Assembly (NCBI GenBank): GCA_002842095.1
Contig: PHCB01000005.1
Span: forward strand, 62,001 to 126,000
Direction of reading: 5' to 3'
Source: a candidate division BRC1 bacterium HGW-BRC1-1
GTDB lineage: Bacteria; Sumerlaeota; Sumerlaeia; Sumerlaeales; Sumerlaeaceae
DNA: 64,000 nucleotides
Shown here: piece by piece, positions 45,452 through 55,597 of the stretch
Layout of the letters: each line of letters begins with the position of its first letter
Position numbering within the stretch: the first letter of the stretch is position 1
Notes under the pieces: generated by a model
The model's input: only the letters and a program-made list of their open reading frames with translations
Database searches by the model: none
Told to the model about the DNA's origin: nothing
Made by a program: the position numbers and the translations under genes

Positions 45452-47860
45452 ATGGAAGACTTAAAAGCACGGATCATTGAGATTCTGAAGAAGCGTCGTG
45501 GCGCCCCCATTAAGATTGATGCGTTACTAAAGGAACTTGGCCTTCCCCCCACGGACCGCAAACATCTGCGGCGATATCTGCGTACATTGGTTCAGGATGG
45601 AGTGCTGGCCGCATTGCGGGGCCAAAGCTACACCCTCCCCCAGGACGCCTCCACGATCATCGGTATCCTGCGCACCTCGAACAAAGGTTTCGGATTTGTG
45701 ATTCCCGTGGCCGAAGAGGCCGCGGATGAATCCGACGACGAGGGAGACGAGGCAGAATATCCGGCTCCCGCTCGCCCTCCGGAGGTTTACGTTCCACGCA
45801 AGCGCATGAGCGATGCCATGAATGGCGACAAGGTGGCTGTGCGCATTGTCGGCCGCACCGACCGCAGCCCCGAGGGGCAGGTGCTGGAGGTTCTGGAACG
45901 CGGCTCCCACGAAATTGTCGGCACTTTTTATGCCACCAAGCGGGGAGGAAATGTGATCCCCCGCGACGAAAAATTTACGCGCAGCATCGTCACGCCGCGC
46001 CCCCATCCGGACCTCGGTGTGCAGGATGGGATGTACGTCGTGGCCACGATTGTGGAATGGACTCCCCCGTCTCAGCCATTGATTGGTCGTGTGCGCGAGG
46101 CGCTGGGCGACTCCGATTCGCCGGGCATCGATATCACCGTTGTCATCCGCGATGCGGGGGTTGACCCGGAATTCCCGGCTGCCGTTTTAGAAGAAGCCAA
46201 GGCCGCAACGGGCAAACTGACCGCCAAGCAAGCCGCTCAACGTACCGACATGCGCGACCTCATGACGTTCACCATGGACGGAGCCACCGCCAAGGACTTC
46301 GACGATGCCCTTTCCATCAGCCTTACCGAGGAGGGGCTATGGCGTCTCGGCGTTCACATTGCCGATGTCTCCCATTTCGTTCGTGAGGGCAGCGCCCTCG
46401 ATGAAGAAGCCCTCGACCGAGCCACCAGCATTTATCCCATCGACCGCGTTGTTCCGATGCTGCCCGAACACCTTTCCAACGATCTCTGCTCGCTGCGACC
46501 GAACGAAGACCGGCTGGCGATGAGTTGCCTGATGGATATCGACGAGCGGGGCCGGGTGCACGATTACTCCATCCACGAAAGCATCATCCGCAGCAGCCAC
46601 CGCCTCATTTACGAAGAGGTTCAGGCTATAATCGATGGCACCGCTTCGCCCGAACAGATGAAAGTCTTGGGCGCGATTCGTCCACAATTGGACATGTTAT
46701 ACGAACTTCGCGTCGTTCTCACGAACATGCGCATGCGACGCGGCGCGCTGGACCTCGACATCCCCGAGACAGCCATCGAGTTCGATCCCAAGGGAGCCGT
46801 CAGCGCCATCGTCAAACGCTCCCGTCTGGAAAGCCATCGCGTGGTGGAAGAGTGCATGCTCATAGCGAACGAGGTTGTCGCCACGCACCTCTTTAACCTT
46901 CGCGTGCCGTCTGTTTATCGGGTCCATGAGCCACCCGATCTGGCCAAGCTTCGCCGGCTCGAACCGGTGCTGGCCCATCTCGGCTTCCGCTTCCCCGCAC
47001 ACCACGACATCAATCAGGAGGTAATCCAGACGATGCTGGATAAAACCTCGGAAAGCGATGTGGGCGCCATAGCCCGCCGTCTGGTTTTGCGTTCGATGAT
47101 GCAGGCCCGATACACGGATGAAAATCTGGGGCACTATGGGTTGGGCAGCACGTGTTATACCCACTTCACTTCGCCCATCCGCCGCTACCCGGACCTGCTC
47201 GTGCATCGCATTCTTCACGACTGTATCCACGCCGGAGCACCCATGGAGGGGCGTTACATCCCGCCGGTCGATCCCAATTCGAAAGATGAACGAAAGGGCC
47301 GTAAAGCCGCTCCAGCGAAGACAACTCCTCCGCCCCTGCCACCGCTGCAAATGGAGCATCTACGCCAGGGCCTGCCCGGCTGGACCCGCCATTGCAGCGA
47401 GCGGGAACGTCGCGCTCAGAACATCGAATACGATGCGATAAAGATCAAATCACTCGAGTTCATGCGAACCAAACTCGGCGAGGAATTCGACGGGATGATT
47501 ACCGCCGTCCTCAACTGGGGTTTCTTCGTGGAACTCAACGACCCTCCCGTGGAGGGGCTCGTGCACGTGCGAAAACTCGATGACGATTTTTACGAGTTCG
47601 ACGAAGAGCGGCAAATCCTCATGGGCAGGCAATCGGGCAACGCCTTCAAGCTGGGCGACAAGGTGAAGGTGATGGTTGAAAACGTAAACATGCTGAGTCT
47701 CGAGCTTGATTACGCTCTGATTTCCAAAGCCAGTGGCAAGGCCGGACCGGATAAAAAACGCGACCTCCATCGTGCCAAAACCGCTGCTGCCACCCGCCAC
47801 AATGAACGGCGCCCATCCACCGGTGGCTTCCAGAAAAGGGGCGGTCGCAAGCGCCGATAG
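45452..47860 (+). CDS. rnr: Ribonuclease R
   Basis: 802 residues. A winged-helix-like N-terminus (IKIDALLKELGLPPTDRKHL) precedes cold-shock domains. The RNB nuclease core has TMDGATAKDFDDALSISL near residue 272, whose Asp cluster binds magnesium, plus HYGLGSTCYTHFTSPIRRYPD near 560. A C-terminal S1 domain (EEFDGMITAVLNWGFFVEL) and a basic Lys/Arg tail follow. An insertion of about 40 residues rich in Lys and Pro lies at about 608-645, inside the end of the RNB domain. RNase R degrades structured RNA and, with tmRNA-SmpB, non-stop mRNA; both partners are in this window. AAGG precedes the ATG. Confidence 0.94.
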   Translation: MEDLKARIIEILKKRRGAPIKIDALLKELGLPPTDRKHLRRYLRTLVQDGVLAALRGQSYTLPQDASTIIGILRTSNKGFGFVIPVAEEAADESDDEGDEAEYPAPARPPEVYVPRKRMSDAMNGDKVAVRIVGRTDRSPEGQVLEVLERGSHEIVGTFYATKRGGNVIPRDEKFTRSIVTPRPHPDLGVQDGMYVVATIVEWTPPSQPLIGRVREALGDSDSPGIDITVVIRDAGVDPEFPAAVLEEAKAATGKLTAKQAAQRTDMRDLMTFTMDGATAKDFDDALSISLTEEGLWRLGVHIADVSHFVREGSALDEEALDRATSIYPIDRVVPMLPEHLSNDLCSLRPNEDRLAMSCLMDIDERGRVHDYSIHESIIRSSHRLIYEEVQAIIDGTASPEQMKVLGAIRPQLDMLYELRVVLTNMRMRRGALDLDIPETAIEFDPKGAVSAIVKRSRLESHRVVEECMLIANEVVATHLFNLRVPSVYRVHEPPDLAKLRRLEPVLAHLGFRFPAHHDINQEVIQTMLDKTSESDVGAIARRLVLRSMMQARYTDENLGHYGLGSTCYTHFTSPIRRYPDLLVHRILHDCIHAGAPMEGRYIPPVDPNSKDERKGRKAAPAKTTPPPLPPLQMEHLRQGLPGWTRHCSERERRAQNIEYDAIKIKSLEFMRTKLGEEFDGMITAVLNWGFFVELNDPPVEGLVHVRKLDDDFYEFDEERQILMGRQSGNAFKLGDKVKVMVENVNMLSLELDYALISKASGKAGPDKKRDLHRAKTAAATRHNERRPSTGGFQKRGGRKRR

Positions 47861-47962
47861 CACCAAAGTTTCACGCTACTTGATGAACCTTGCCGCCTGT
47901 GTCGAATGCTTTTTTCGGAGCGATGTAGAGGCAACACGTCCGCGTTGCCGGACCCACAAAGC

Positions 47963-48038
47963 GTCCCCATCGTCTAGTGGCCTAGGACACCGCCCTTTCA
48001 CGGCGGTAACAGGGGTTCGAGTCCCCTTGGGGACGCCA
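47963..48038 (+). tRNA. tRNA-Glu (UUC)
   Basis: The acceptor stem GTCCCCA (47963-47969) pairs with TGGGGAC (48028-48034). The anticodon stem CCGCC/GGCGG encloses loop CTTTCAC with anticodon TTC at 47997-47999. The T arm has GGTTCGAGTCC. CCA is encoded at 48036-48038. It lies between rnr and the GH57 gene. Confidence 0.97.
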
Positions 48039-48054
48039 ACCTTTTCCTTCCGCC

Positions 48055-50490
48055 CTACTCCTCCGCCACAGCAACTTTGAGTTTATCGGCAGCGCGCCGG
48101 AACTCAGTAATCCACATTGCGGCGTGATTGTCTCCCTCCAGGGCCGACGTTTTCATCGACTCCCAATAGCATTGCTTGATGGCATAGACGATGTTTTGGG
48201 GATGGTTGAAGTTTACCACCAGCGGCAGTTCGCGAGCGAACGCCACCACTTCCCCCAACCGCCGAATCAGATCGACGTTGCGATGGTCAGCCTCGACTTT
48301 ATTGCCCAGATCATCAAGGCGATGGGTCAACTGATAGGTCAGGCCCGGTGCATCGAGCTGCAACTTGTAGCTCTTCGCCTCCTCAAAGAGTCGGCGCGCA
48401 TCGTCGATATCAAAGTTCTCTGTCTCAAACGCCAGACGCAGGTTTGCGTTGAAAACGAATTCCATCGTTTTGTGCAAAACCTCCGGCACCGGGAACGAAA
48501 GTTCGGCCAGCGAAGCCACCAACGGCGAATAGCGCTCGTACATCTGGCGATAACCATTCATGATCTCGCCGATGTATTCCTTCAGAATGATGTCAACAAT
48601 CTGACTCTGCTCGTCGCGGAAGAGCGTCGTGAGACTGAACGTGTTGCCTGAAAAATATTGCCGCAGTTTCTTCGCCGTATCATCCAATCGATTTTCTTCG
48701 AAGGAGTGTTTGGTTTCAGAGGCAAAACCCGCCTGATCTTCATGGCCCGACAACTCCCGAACGCCACCGAGCAGGTTCTGGTCGCCCCGAAACAAGACGC
48801 CGTAAGCGAGACGAAGAGATTCATCCGTGACTCGTGATCGGATGCTGCCATGCCCCACGAGGAATCGTTCCCCTTCGTCGTTCTCCAAAAAGGTCTGGTC
48901 TTCCCGCGTAACGTTGAAAGCATAAATGCGAGCTTCCTCCGGCGTGCTTCGGAAGAGCGACATCACCGCATAGTGGGCCCCAACCTTGAGGAGGTCCACA
49001 ACGGCCGGTCGCACAAGCTTGTCATACACTGCAGCCCCATCGCGATACTCGGGAAAATTGCTGTTCGCCAACGCGAGGTGCTTGAGGAAATCCCTCTCAA
49101 GCCGGATACCCAGCAGATTCTCCCCCAGTTGAATACACCTTGCAGCATAGCGCAGAATCTGGGTGGCTTCCAACCCCGACAATTCATCGAAGAACCAACC
49201 GCAACTGGTGAACATGAGCATCGCCTGACGCTGCATTTCCATAAGCTGGCGAACGGTTACTGACTCTTCATCGGTCAGATCGTGGGTCTGGTTTTCTCCC
49301 AACCATTTTTGGAAATCGGCCGGCTCATGGGTGAGTGCCACATTGATGTAACTGTTGCGGGCGGCCCAAGGGTCTTTGAGGTATTGCGAGGTTTTTTTCT
49401 CATATTCAGGCGCAACCGCATCCCGCAGTCCATCCAACGCCACACGCAATGCTCCGCGCCATGCGCGGCTCCAGCCGGCCGGCACGTTGCCGCCACAACC
49501 GCAGTCATTGCGCCAGCGCTCGATCCCATGGAAACAACTCCACGAAGAATCTTCGAGAATCTCCACCTGCATGGTAGGCGGGCAAAGATCGAGAAATTGC
49601 CCGTAGTTGGTTAGCTCAGAGGTCTTGCCATGCTCGATATTATCCAGGGCCGATGCCAACGCCATGTCGCCGAAGCGGTGATGATGTCCGTAGCTTTCGC
49701 CATCCGTGGCAATGTGAACGAGTTGGGGGCCTGTGCGATTGAGGGAGAAGCCCGACTCCAGGCGCTTGGCAAACTTCGCGCCATCAGCCAGAATGCCCTC
49801 GAAGGCAACCGCCTGAGAAATTGGTCCATCGTAAAAAAACAAAACGATGCTGCGCCCACTGGGCAGCTTGCACAGATACGGCACGGCGGGATCCACCAAC
49901 CCGCCACGAACGTCTTTCCACGGGCCCGTGGGGATTTTACGCACCCTTCCCGCCTGACGTGGTGCCAGCAACGTGAAGCGAATTCCCTGCTCTGCAAGGG
50001 CCTCCAGACTGGCCGTGTCCACCGCCGTTTCCGGCAGCCACATCCCCTCGGGGAACCGACCATAGGTATATTCGAAATCGCGAATGCCCCAGATGACTTG
50101 CGTGCGCTTGTCGCGGGCCGAAGCCAGCGGCATGATCATGTGATTGTAACATTGCGCCAAAGCGTTGCCATGGCCACCGAAACGCTCGCGACTTTCGCAA
50201 TCCGCCCAGATGATTCGCTTGTAAGTGTCCGCCGCGTGGTCGCGCATCCACGACAGCAGCGTGGGCCCGATGTTGAAACTCATACGGGCATAATTGCTTA
50301 CGATGGACCTGATGTAACCCCGATCATCGAGGATGCGACTTTCGGCATTGGTCTCATAACATTCCGCCGTAATGCGCTCGTTCCAATCATGATAGGGGTA
50401 GGCAGAGGGTTGGAGTTCGATGCTTTCCAACCAGGGATTTTCGCGGGGAGGCTGGTAAAAATGACCATGGACGCAGATATAATGATTCAT
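48055..50490 (-). CDS. Glycoside hydrolase family 57 protein with DUF3536
   Basis: 811 residues. The first residues (YICVHGHFYQPPRENPW) are the GH57 opening motif with metal/sugar-binding histidines. GMWLPETAVDTASLE near residue 149 carries the likely nucleophile Glu, and LVHIATDGESYGHHHRFGD near 263 the likely acid/base Asp. From about residue 390 the DUF3536 helical domain runs to the end. GH57 enzymes are alpha-amylases, branching enzymes or 4-alpha-glucanotransferases. There is no signal peptide, so it probably acts on cytoplasmic alpha-glucan. It stands alone between tRNA-Glu and a divergent membrane-protein gene. Confidence 0.92.
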   Translation of the reverse strand: MNHYICVHGHFYQPPRENPWLESIELQPSAYPYHDWNERITAECYETNAESRILDDRGYIRSIVSNYARMSFNIGPTLLSWMRDHAADTYKRIIWADCESRERFGGHGNALAQCYNHMIMPLASARDKRTQVIWGIRDFEYTYGRFPEGMWLPETAVDTASLEALAEQGIRFTLLAPRQAGRVRKIPTGPWKDVRGGLVDPAVPYLCKLPSGRSIVLFFYDGPISQAVAFEGILADGAKFAKRLESGFSLNRTGPQLVHIATDGESYGHHHRFGDMALASALDNIEHGKTSELTNYGQFLDLCPPTMQVEILEDSSWSCFHGIERWRNDCGCGGNVPAGWSRAWRGALRVALDGLRDAVAPEYEKKTSQYLKDPWAARNSYINVALTHEPADFQKWLGENQTHDLTDEESVTVRQLMEMQRQAMLMFTSCGWFFDELSGLEATQILRYAARCIQLGENLLGIRLERDFLKHLALANSNFPEYRDGAAVYDKLVRPAVVDLLKVGAHYAVMSLFRSTPEEARIYAFNVTREDQTFLENDEGERFLVGHGSIRSRVTDESLRLAYGVLFRGDQNLLGGVRELSGHEDQAGFASETKHSFEENRLDDTAKKLRQYFSGNTFSLTTLFRDEQSQIVDIILKEYIGEIMNGYRQMYERYSPLVASLAELSFPVPEVLHKTMEFVFNANLRLAFETENFDIDDARRLFEEAKSYKLQLDAPGLTYQLTHRLDDLGNKVEADHRNVDLIRRLGEVVAFARELPLVVNFNHPQNIVYAIKQCYWESMKTSALEGDNHAAMWITEFRRAADKLKVAVAEE

Positions 50491-50632
50491 GGCGACAACC
50501 TTTGATGTTCTGCCCGGGGAGGATCAACCGTCAAATGTCCTGCCGCGACTCTGAAGACGGTTCATTGCGAAGGATGTGGGCGTCGTCATTTTCTCTTGGC
50601 ACATGAGAGCATTAACCTGAATCTTTCGCACC

Positions 50633-51811
50633 ATGACGCCGCCCCCCAAGCCAGACAAACGCACCATCCTCGGAGCAGCGATTTTTTTCTTCCTCGGATC
50701 AGTGGCGTTCTTCCATGCCCTCACACCCTTGCGACTCATGGGCGGAGACACGGAAATTTATCTTTCCAATTATGGAAAGGTTTTAACCTCCAGCCGACTC
50801 ATCTATCATGTACGCGAACCGGGGGCAGTGTGGCTGCTGCAAATCATTTTCGCGGTCATGAAAGGCTTCAAGGATTCTGAGATAATTACCGCTGCATTCC
50901 TTGCCAGAGGGTTTGAGCATCTCTCAACTATCTGTGGAGGTGTCTTTGTTCTTGGCGCTGTTGCTTTTGCAGATCGCCTGTCCTCACGCCCATGGGACAA
51001 ACTGGCAACCTTTGGACTCACCTGTGGCGGCATCTATTTCTGGCTGTTTCCGGGTCATATTGAGTTGTACGCCCCGCTTCTGATGGCGCTCATATTCCTG
51101 TTTCTCGCCGCCCTCGCGGTAACTCGTGTAGGGGCCAATCCGGCATGGGCATGGGCTGCCCTTATCGTGGCCGCCACCATGCATCGAGTCGCTTTGGTCT
51201 ACGTTCCGGCGTTTTATTTCCTGCTTCCGCCCCCCCGATGGCCCCGGCGCATCCGCCCAATCTCGAAGAAATTCCTCGTGCAAGGCTCCGTTGCAACCCT
51301 GGCCATACTGCTTCCCCACATCTTACTTCTCGCAACATATCTGCTCCATTGGCAACAAGTGCGCCCTTTGCCCATGGAATTAACCAACTGGCTCCCGGAA
51401 CTCGTCACACCTTTAACCCAGGCGCAACTCGAGTATGTGCGAACCCACAGCCAGATGGGCAGTTTCCATCTCTTCACCCTGGGTTCCCTTGCTCACTGGC
51501 AGCACTTTCTAATCTTCATCCTCATCTCGGCGCCGGCGGGACTGGTTGTCCTTCTGCTCCATGGCAACCGACTACGCCAGAGCGATGACTTTCAGAAATT
51601 TCTGATCACAGCCGCCGTGTGCGGATGGACCTGGGCGTTCGTGTGGCATCCCCACCGATCCTACGGCGATTGGGATTTGTTCTGCCACCCCGGTTTGGCG
51701 ACCAACCTTCTGGCCGCCACACTGCTTGTGCCTCAGGTTCTTAGCGGGGCATCCCGCCCTCAGCCGGAGGGCCTTTCTGAATCTCCTCCACCCGGGCCGA
51801 CGGCAACGTAA
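50633..51811 (+). CDS. Hypothetical polytopic membrane protein, GT-C-like
   Basis: 392 residues with nine or ten transmembrane helices. An early loop after helix 1 has RLMGGDTEIYLSNYGK, and WLFPGHIELYAPLLM is near residue 145. Acidic residues in the first periplasmic loop recall GT-C glycosyltransferases, but no family signature is clear. A Pro-rich tail (PQPEGLSESPPPGPTAT) ends the protein. Its 3' end overlaps the convergent GHL10 gene by 71 bases, so the last 23 codons are shared with the opposite strand. Confidence 0.72.
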   Translation: MTPPPKPDKRTILGAAIFFFLGSVAFFHALTPLRLMGGDTEIYLSNYGKVLTSSRLIYHVREPGAVWLLQIIFAVMKGFKDSEIITAAFLARGFEHLSTICGGVFVLGAVAFADRLSSRPWDKLATFGLTCGGIYFWLFPGHIELYAPLLMALIFLFLAALAVTRVGANPAWAWAALIVAATMHRVALVYVPAFYFLLPPPRWPRRIRPISKKFLVQGSVATLAILLPHILLLATYLLHWQQVRPLPMELTNWLPELVTPLTQAQLEYVRTHSQMGSFHLFTLGSLAHWQHFLIFILISAPAGLVVLLLHGNRLRQSDDFQKFLITAAVCGWTWAFVWHPHRSYGDWDLFCHPGLATNLLAATLLVPQVLSGASRPQPEGLSESPPPGPTAT

Positions 51812-53987
51812 TGATGCCCCCGGTGGGCAGCTTGATTTGAACCTGCTTGCCTTCCTGCATAATCAGTCCCTGAAACGACTTTCCGTTTTTCAGGCGAATC
51901 ATGTCATATCCGGGTAATTGCGATTGCTCTGGGGCAGAACCAATTCCCGAAGGTGTGGCCATCCGCGCAGGGGCGGGACCACCATCCATGCTCATTTCAG
52001 GCAGGTATTCATTGCCCATGGGGCCCGGGTTCTGTGGCTGAGCAGCAGGGTCTTGAATTTCACCCTGCTGAGGTTTCACGTCCAAAACGTTTGGAGCGAC
52101 AAACGGTTTCAAAGTCGGATTGGCTCCCGGCATTGGATTTCCCCCCCAGTTCGATTCACCTTTCGGCCGGGGTGTGCCAACCGGCGTTGGCGATGGCAGA
52201 AGATAGGCCGGGGTGATGTAGCGCCTTTGCTCCGGATTCGCAGGCTGAAGGGCGCTGTCGAGAGCGGGATCCACAGGCTCACCTGGTTGCGGCTGCAATG
52301 GTTGCAAAGGCATCTCTGTTCCTGGAGGTAGCGCTGCGGGGGCCTGACCCGGCAACGGCGCGCCTCCCTGCTGACGCCCCAAATCGGACAATGAAGGAAC
52401 TGGCGCATTGTTAACAGGATCAGCAACCGTCGGCTGTGGAGAAAATACCGGTGTTTGAAACCGTACGGGTGGCAGAGCCGCAGGAGGAGTAGCCGCGGAG
52501 CCTGAAATGATTGGAGGAGTTGTTGGCGATGCCGGCGCCATAAACGCGGGCGTAGCTGCAACCGGCGCCGGGTTGGTGCCCGTCGTGAGTGCTCCATGCA
52601 GCAAGGCTGTCGAGATCGAGGTCAGCGTGGCTGGAAGCGTAGCAGCGTTGATCTCGTTCAATCCGGTAGATCCGGCCGCAGAACTCACCGCAGCCACCGT
52701 TTGAGCATTAAAACCTTTGGCGATCACCGTCCATGCCATACCGTCTGGTTCGTCTGCTCGGGCAGCATTGGCATAATTATAAAGCACCACTCCATCCGTG
52801 GCCGGCTGCAATGCTCCGGCGGCTAAAGCTGCGGCGGTATCGCGCGACGCATTGAGCCAGCCGCCCACGCCCAGCCACAGCTTTGCTTTTCCTTTGTTTT
52901 GAAGGGCGAAGTTCCACCATCCGGCGAACTCCTCCCCTTTGCTGTCGGCGGGTTTGTAATCCAACAGCAGGTTCGCATCCACCAGACCGGCTTCGCACCA
53001 TCCGGCCCAGTCGCTAAGCACCCGGGTGTAAGGCACGCTCTCATTTTTCCACTGCTCCATGTTGGCCGGGGGCTGACCATACGTCACACTTCCCACCGCG
53101 ATCGTTACGCCCGCCCGCGCCGCATGGGCGGAAGTGGAGATTTTACGCATGACCTCCGTCAACTGCGAGCGACGCCAGTTCACCCACACTGCTTCCTGAG
53201 GTGCGGGAATTTCGCTGCTTTGCCGCGAGCGGTTGAAAAGCTCCACCGCGATAGGGTTATACCCCGACCGGAGGTCCGTGTCCGGATACCGCATTCGATC
53301 CAGCACCACGCCATCCACGGCATAGTTCGCCACGAGGTCCGTTACGACGAGCGCGAGGTAATCCTGCACCGGCGTCACTCCGGGATCGAGCCACGACTCC
53401 GCCGCCTCGCCTGCCATCTGTTTCCCACCCTCGGGAAACTGCGTGAGCCATTCGGGGTGTTTGCGCACCACATGATTGAAGGGTGCCTCGCCCAGCTTAT
53501 CGCTCCAAACGCGCAGCATGGTCATCATGGCCATCACCCGCACGGGCTGCCCCCCCTGTCGCGCTTCCTGCAATAATGTGGCCAGCGGATCGAAGCCTGC
53601 CGCAAGTGCCGAGTCCATGGGAACATGGCCGCTTTTGTAAAGGGCATCCCCGTGGGATCGGACCTGGGCAACAATCGTGTCGATGCCCCGACTGCGACAG
53701 TCCGCCACCAGTTTCTTAATCGCTTCGGGGGAACGCAGGGCAGGCCCGCGAGCCTCCACCACGACGCCCCGCACAAAATCAGCACGAAGGGCCACAGAAG
53801 GTGCGGTCGCACCAGGTGCTCCCCCAAGGGGGGCTGGCGGTGGCAATGCGTCGGTTATGGCTCCTACGCTGGCGGCGTCGCCAATCGGAGGAAGAACACC
53901 CTGAGCAAAACCATTTATCGTGCAGCAAAAAAAGAAAAACACTGCCGCGCCTACCCGCGCCGGCCACCGCAAATTGGATTTCATCAT
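51741..53987 (-). CDS. Secreted GHL10-type (DUF187-like) glycosyl hydrolase with C-terminal small beta-barrel
   Basis: 748 residues from the ATG at 53987; an ATG at 54020 adds 11 residues ahead of the signal peptide. The signal peptide ends near GFAQG. The TIM-barrel domain (about 75-430) has RGVVVEARGPALRSPEAI, the catalytic-type segment YAVDGVVLDRMRYPDTD and WVNWRRSQLTEVMRKIS, as in GHL10 proteins. A Pro/Ala/Thr/Gln-rich linker covers 470-690. Residues 696-738 form a small domain (RLKNGKSFQGLIMQEG, then GGIITLPSARVEEI) that is also found in the protein at 62159-62677. GHL10 members act on polysaccharides in the envelope; the substrate is unknown. Confidence 0.85.
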   Translation of the reverse strand: MMKSNLRWPARVGAAVFFFFCCTINGFAQGVLPPIGDAASVGAITDALPPPAPLGGAPGATAPSVALRADFVRGVVVEARGPALRSPEAIKKLVADCRSRGIDTIVAQVRSHGDALYKSGHVPMDSALAAGFDPLATLLQEARQGGQPVRVMAMMTMLRVWSDKLGEAPFNHVVRKHPEWLTQFPEGGKQMAGEAAESWLDPGVTPVQDYLALVVTDLVANYAVDGVVLDRMRYPDTDLRSGYNPIAVELFNRSRQSSEIPAPQEAVWVNWRRSQLTEVMRKISTSAHAARAGVTIAVGSVTYGQPPANMEQWKNESVPYTRVLSDWAGWCEAGLVDANLLLDYKPADSKGEEFAGWWNFALQNKGKAKLWLGVGGWLNASRDTAAALAAGALQPATDGVVLYNYANAARADEPDGMAWTVIAKGFNAQTVAAVSSAAGSTGLNEINAATLPATLTSISTALLHGALTTGTNPAPVAATPAFMAPASPTTPPIISGSAATPPAALPPVRFQTPVFSPQPTVADPVNNAPVPSLSDLGRQQGGAPLPGQAPAALPPGTEMPLQPLQPQPGEPVDPALDSALQPANPEQRRYITPAYLLPSPTPVGTPRPKGESNWGGNPMPGANPTLKPFVAPNVLDVKPQQGEIQDPAAQPQNPGPMGNEYLPEMSMDGGPAPARMATPSGIGSAPEQSQLPGYDMIRLKNGKSFQGLIMQEGKQVQIKLPTGGIITLPSARVEEIQKGPPAEGGMPR

Positions 53988-54133
53988 ATCAGCTATTTCA
54001 CCTCTGCGCGCCTCACTCATCCTGCGAAGAGCGATTTTCTTACGCGTGAACCTGTCTCTTGACCATCAAGCCAAGCACAACGATGCTTTTGAAATGCGAG
54101 TTAAAACGTATCGAAAGAAATAGTACAGGCAAC

Positions 54134-55528
54134 ATGAACGGGTTTCTCAAGAGTCGATATCTCACCATACTGCTTCTATTGGCAGACATGACTGCGTTCA
54201 TCGCCGTTTGGTTTGGTGCATATTCTCTGCGCGATTTCGTCGGGAATCTGGGTGCCATGGCCAGCCCCATCAATCCCCTTCACAACTATGTCATCGGTCT
54301 GCCGGTCTACATTGCCGTTTGGGTCGCCTCCTGCTGGTACTACGGGTTATACGATCACCATGACAAAATTACAGGCCTCAACCAGGTCTCGCGAATCTTA
54401 AAGACTTTCATCGCAGCTCTGGTCGCGTCCCTTTCTCTGGCCTACCTTTTCAAACAGTGGGACATTGGCCGATCCATCCTGCTCTCCTCCGCCGCCGGAT
54501 TTCTGGTCTGGCTTTATGCCTCGCGCTCTACGCTACGCGTCTGGAAACAATCGCAGCTTAAGCGGGGTATCGGCATCACGCGGGTCATGATCATCGGTGT
54601 TGGCCGCACGGCCCAGAGGGTGGTGGATCGCATCGTAAATCACCCCGAAGGTGGCTATCAATTCCTCGGCTTCATCGATCCCCATCCGCGCCGCCACCTG
54701 ACTCAACTCAAAGGTTTTCCGGTACTGGGACCCGTTTCAAAGCTCCAACGCATCATGCGCACCGACCGGCCCGACATGGTATTTTTCGCCGTGCCGCGCA
54801 TGCCTCAAAACGACATGATGAACCTCATTGCGAGCTGCGAAGACCTTGGCGTTCCCTTTAAATTAGTATCCAACATTCTCGAAGTCATCACGTCGCAGGT
54901 GCAAATCGACGTCATTGACGAAGTGCCTGTAATTCACATGCGAAACACAGAGCTGCCTTTTGAGCAACAGGTGATGAAGCGCATGCTCGACATCATTGTC
55001 GCCTCCATCCTTCTCATTTTGTTTTCCATTCCCATGCTTCTCATCGCGTTGTGGGTCCGACTCGACTCCCCCGGTCCCGCTCTCTTTCGTCATGTGCGGG
55101 TTGGCAAGAGGGGCAAGCCTTTCACCATGTATAAATTCCGCACCATGCGCACGGAGGCGGACCCCTATTCAACGGCTCCCCTGGACCCCGAAGACAATCG
55201 CGTAACCCGCGCCGGACACATTCTTCGCCGTTTCAGTTTCGATGAATTCCCCCAACTGATCAACGTCCTCCGGGGCGATATGAGCATGGTCGGTCCGCGG
55301 CCCGAGATGCAATTTGTCGTCGACGATTACGAACACTGGCAACGCTGTCGTCTGGATGTTAAACCCGGAGTGACCGGTCTCTGGCAGATCGTCGGGCGGA
55401 AAAATCTTCCCCTCGCCCTCAACCTGGAGTATGATTTTTATTACATCAAAAACCAGTCGTTTTTCTTCGATCTTGTCATTCTCATCAAGACCATCCCCGC
55501 TGTCGTTTTCGGCAAAGGTGCTTTTTAA
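54134..55528 (+). CDS. Exopolysaccharide polyprenyl glycosylphosphotransferase
   Basis: 464 residues from the ATG at 54134; the frame is open to a TTG at 54059 but the extension is not membrane-like. Four or five N-terminal membrane helices are followed by a CoA-binding-like Rossmann domain (VMIIGVGRTAQRVVDRIV). The C-terminal sugar transferase domain has KRMLDIIVASILLILFSIP, DSPGPALFRHVRVGKRGKPF, YKFRTMRTEAD, DEFPQLINVLRGDMSMVGPR and KPGVTGLWQI. These enzymes attach the first sugar-1-phosphate to undecaprenyl phosphate at the inner membrane, starting a repeat unit or lipid-linked glycan. No other EPS gene adjoins it apart from the divergent GHL10 gene. Confidence 0.94.
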   Translation: MNGFLKSRYLTILLLLADMTAFIAVWFGAYSLRDFVGNLGAMASPINPLHNYVIGLPVYIAVWVASCWYYGLYDHHDKITGLNQVSRILKTFIAALVASLSLAYLFKQWDIGRSILLSSAAGFLVWLYASRSTLRVWKQSQLKRGIGITRVMIIGVGRTAQRVVDRIVNHPEGGYQFLGFIDPHPRRHLTQLKGFPVLGPVSKLQRIMRTDRPDMVFFAVPRMPQNDMMNLIASCEDLGVPFKLVSNILEVITSQVQIDVIDEVPVIHMRNTELPFEQQVMKRMLDIIVASILLILFSIPMLLIALWVRLDSPGPALFRHVRVGKRGKPFTMYKFRTMRTEADPYSTAPLDPEDNRVTRAGHILRRFSFDEFPQLINVLRGDMSMVGPRPEMQFVVDDYEHWQRCRLDVKPGVTGLWQIVGRKNLPLALNLEYDFYYIKNQSFFFDLVILIKTIPAVVFGKGAF

Positions 55529-55597
55529 GAATTCCCCTGTTGCAATCCAACCCCGACAGGAGCCGCAATGCATGCGGTGCCCAGTTTACCCGTTGAC

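Noticed and set aside
47930-47949. Hairpin GGCAAC/GTTGCC just before tRNA-Glu as the rnr terminator
   Set aside because: There is no T tract after the stem and the loop is eight bases; it may be chance.
54058-54070. Palindrome CTTGA-CCA-TCAAG in the GHL10/glycosylphosphotransferase divergent gap
   Set aside because: Short and isolated, with no supporting promoter boxes or regulator gene nearby.
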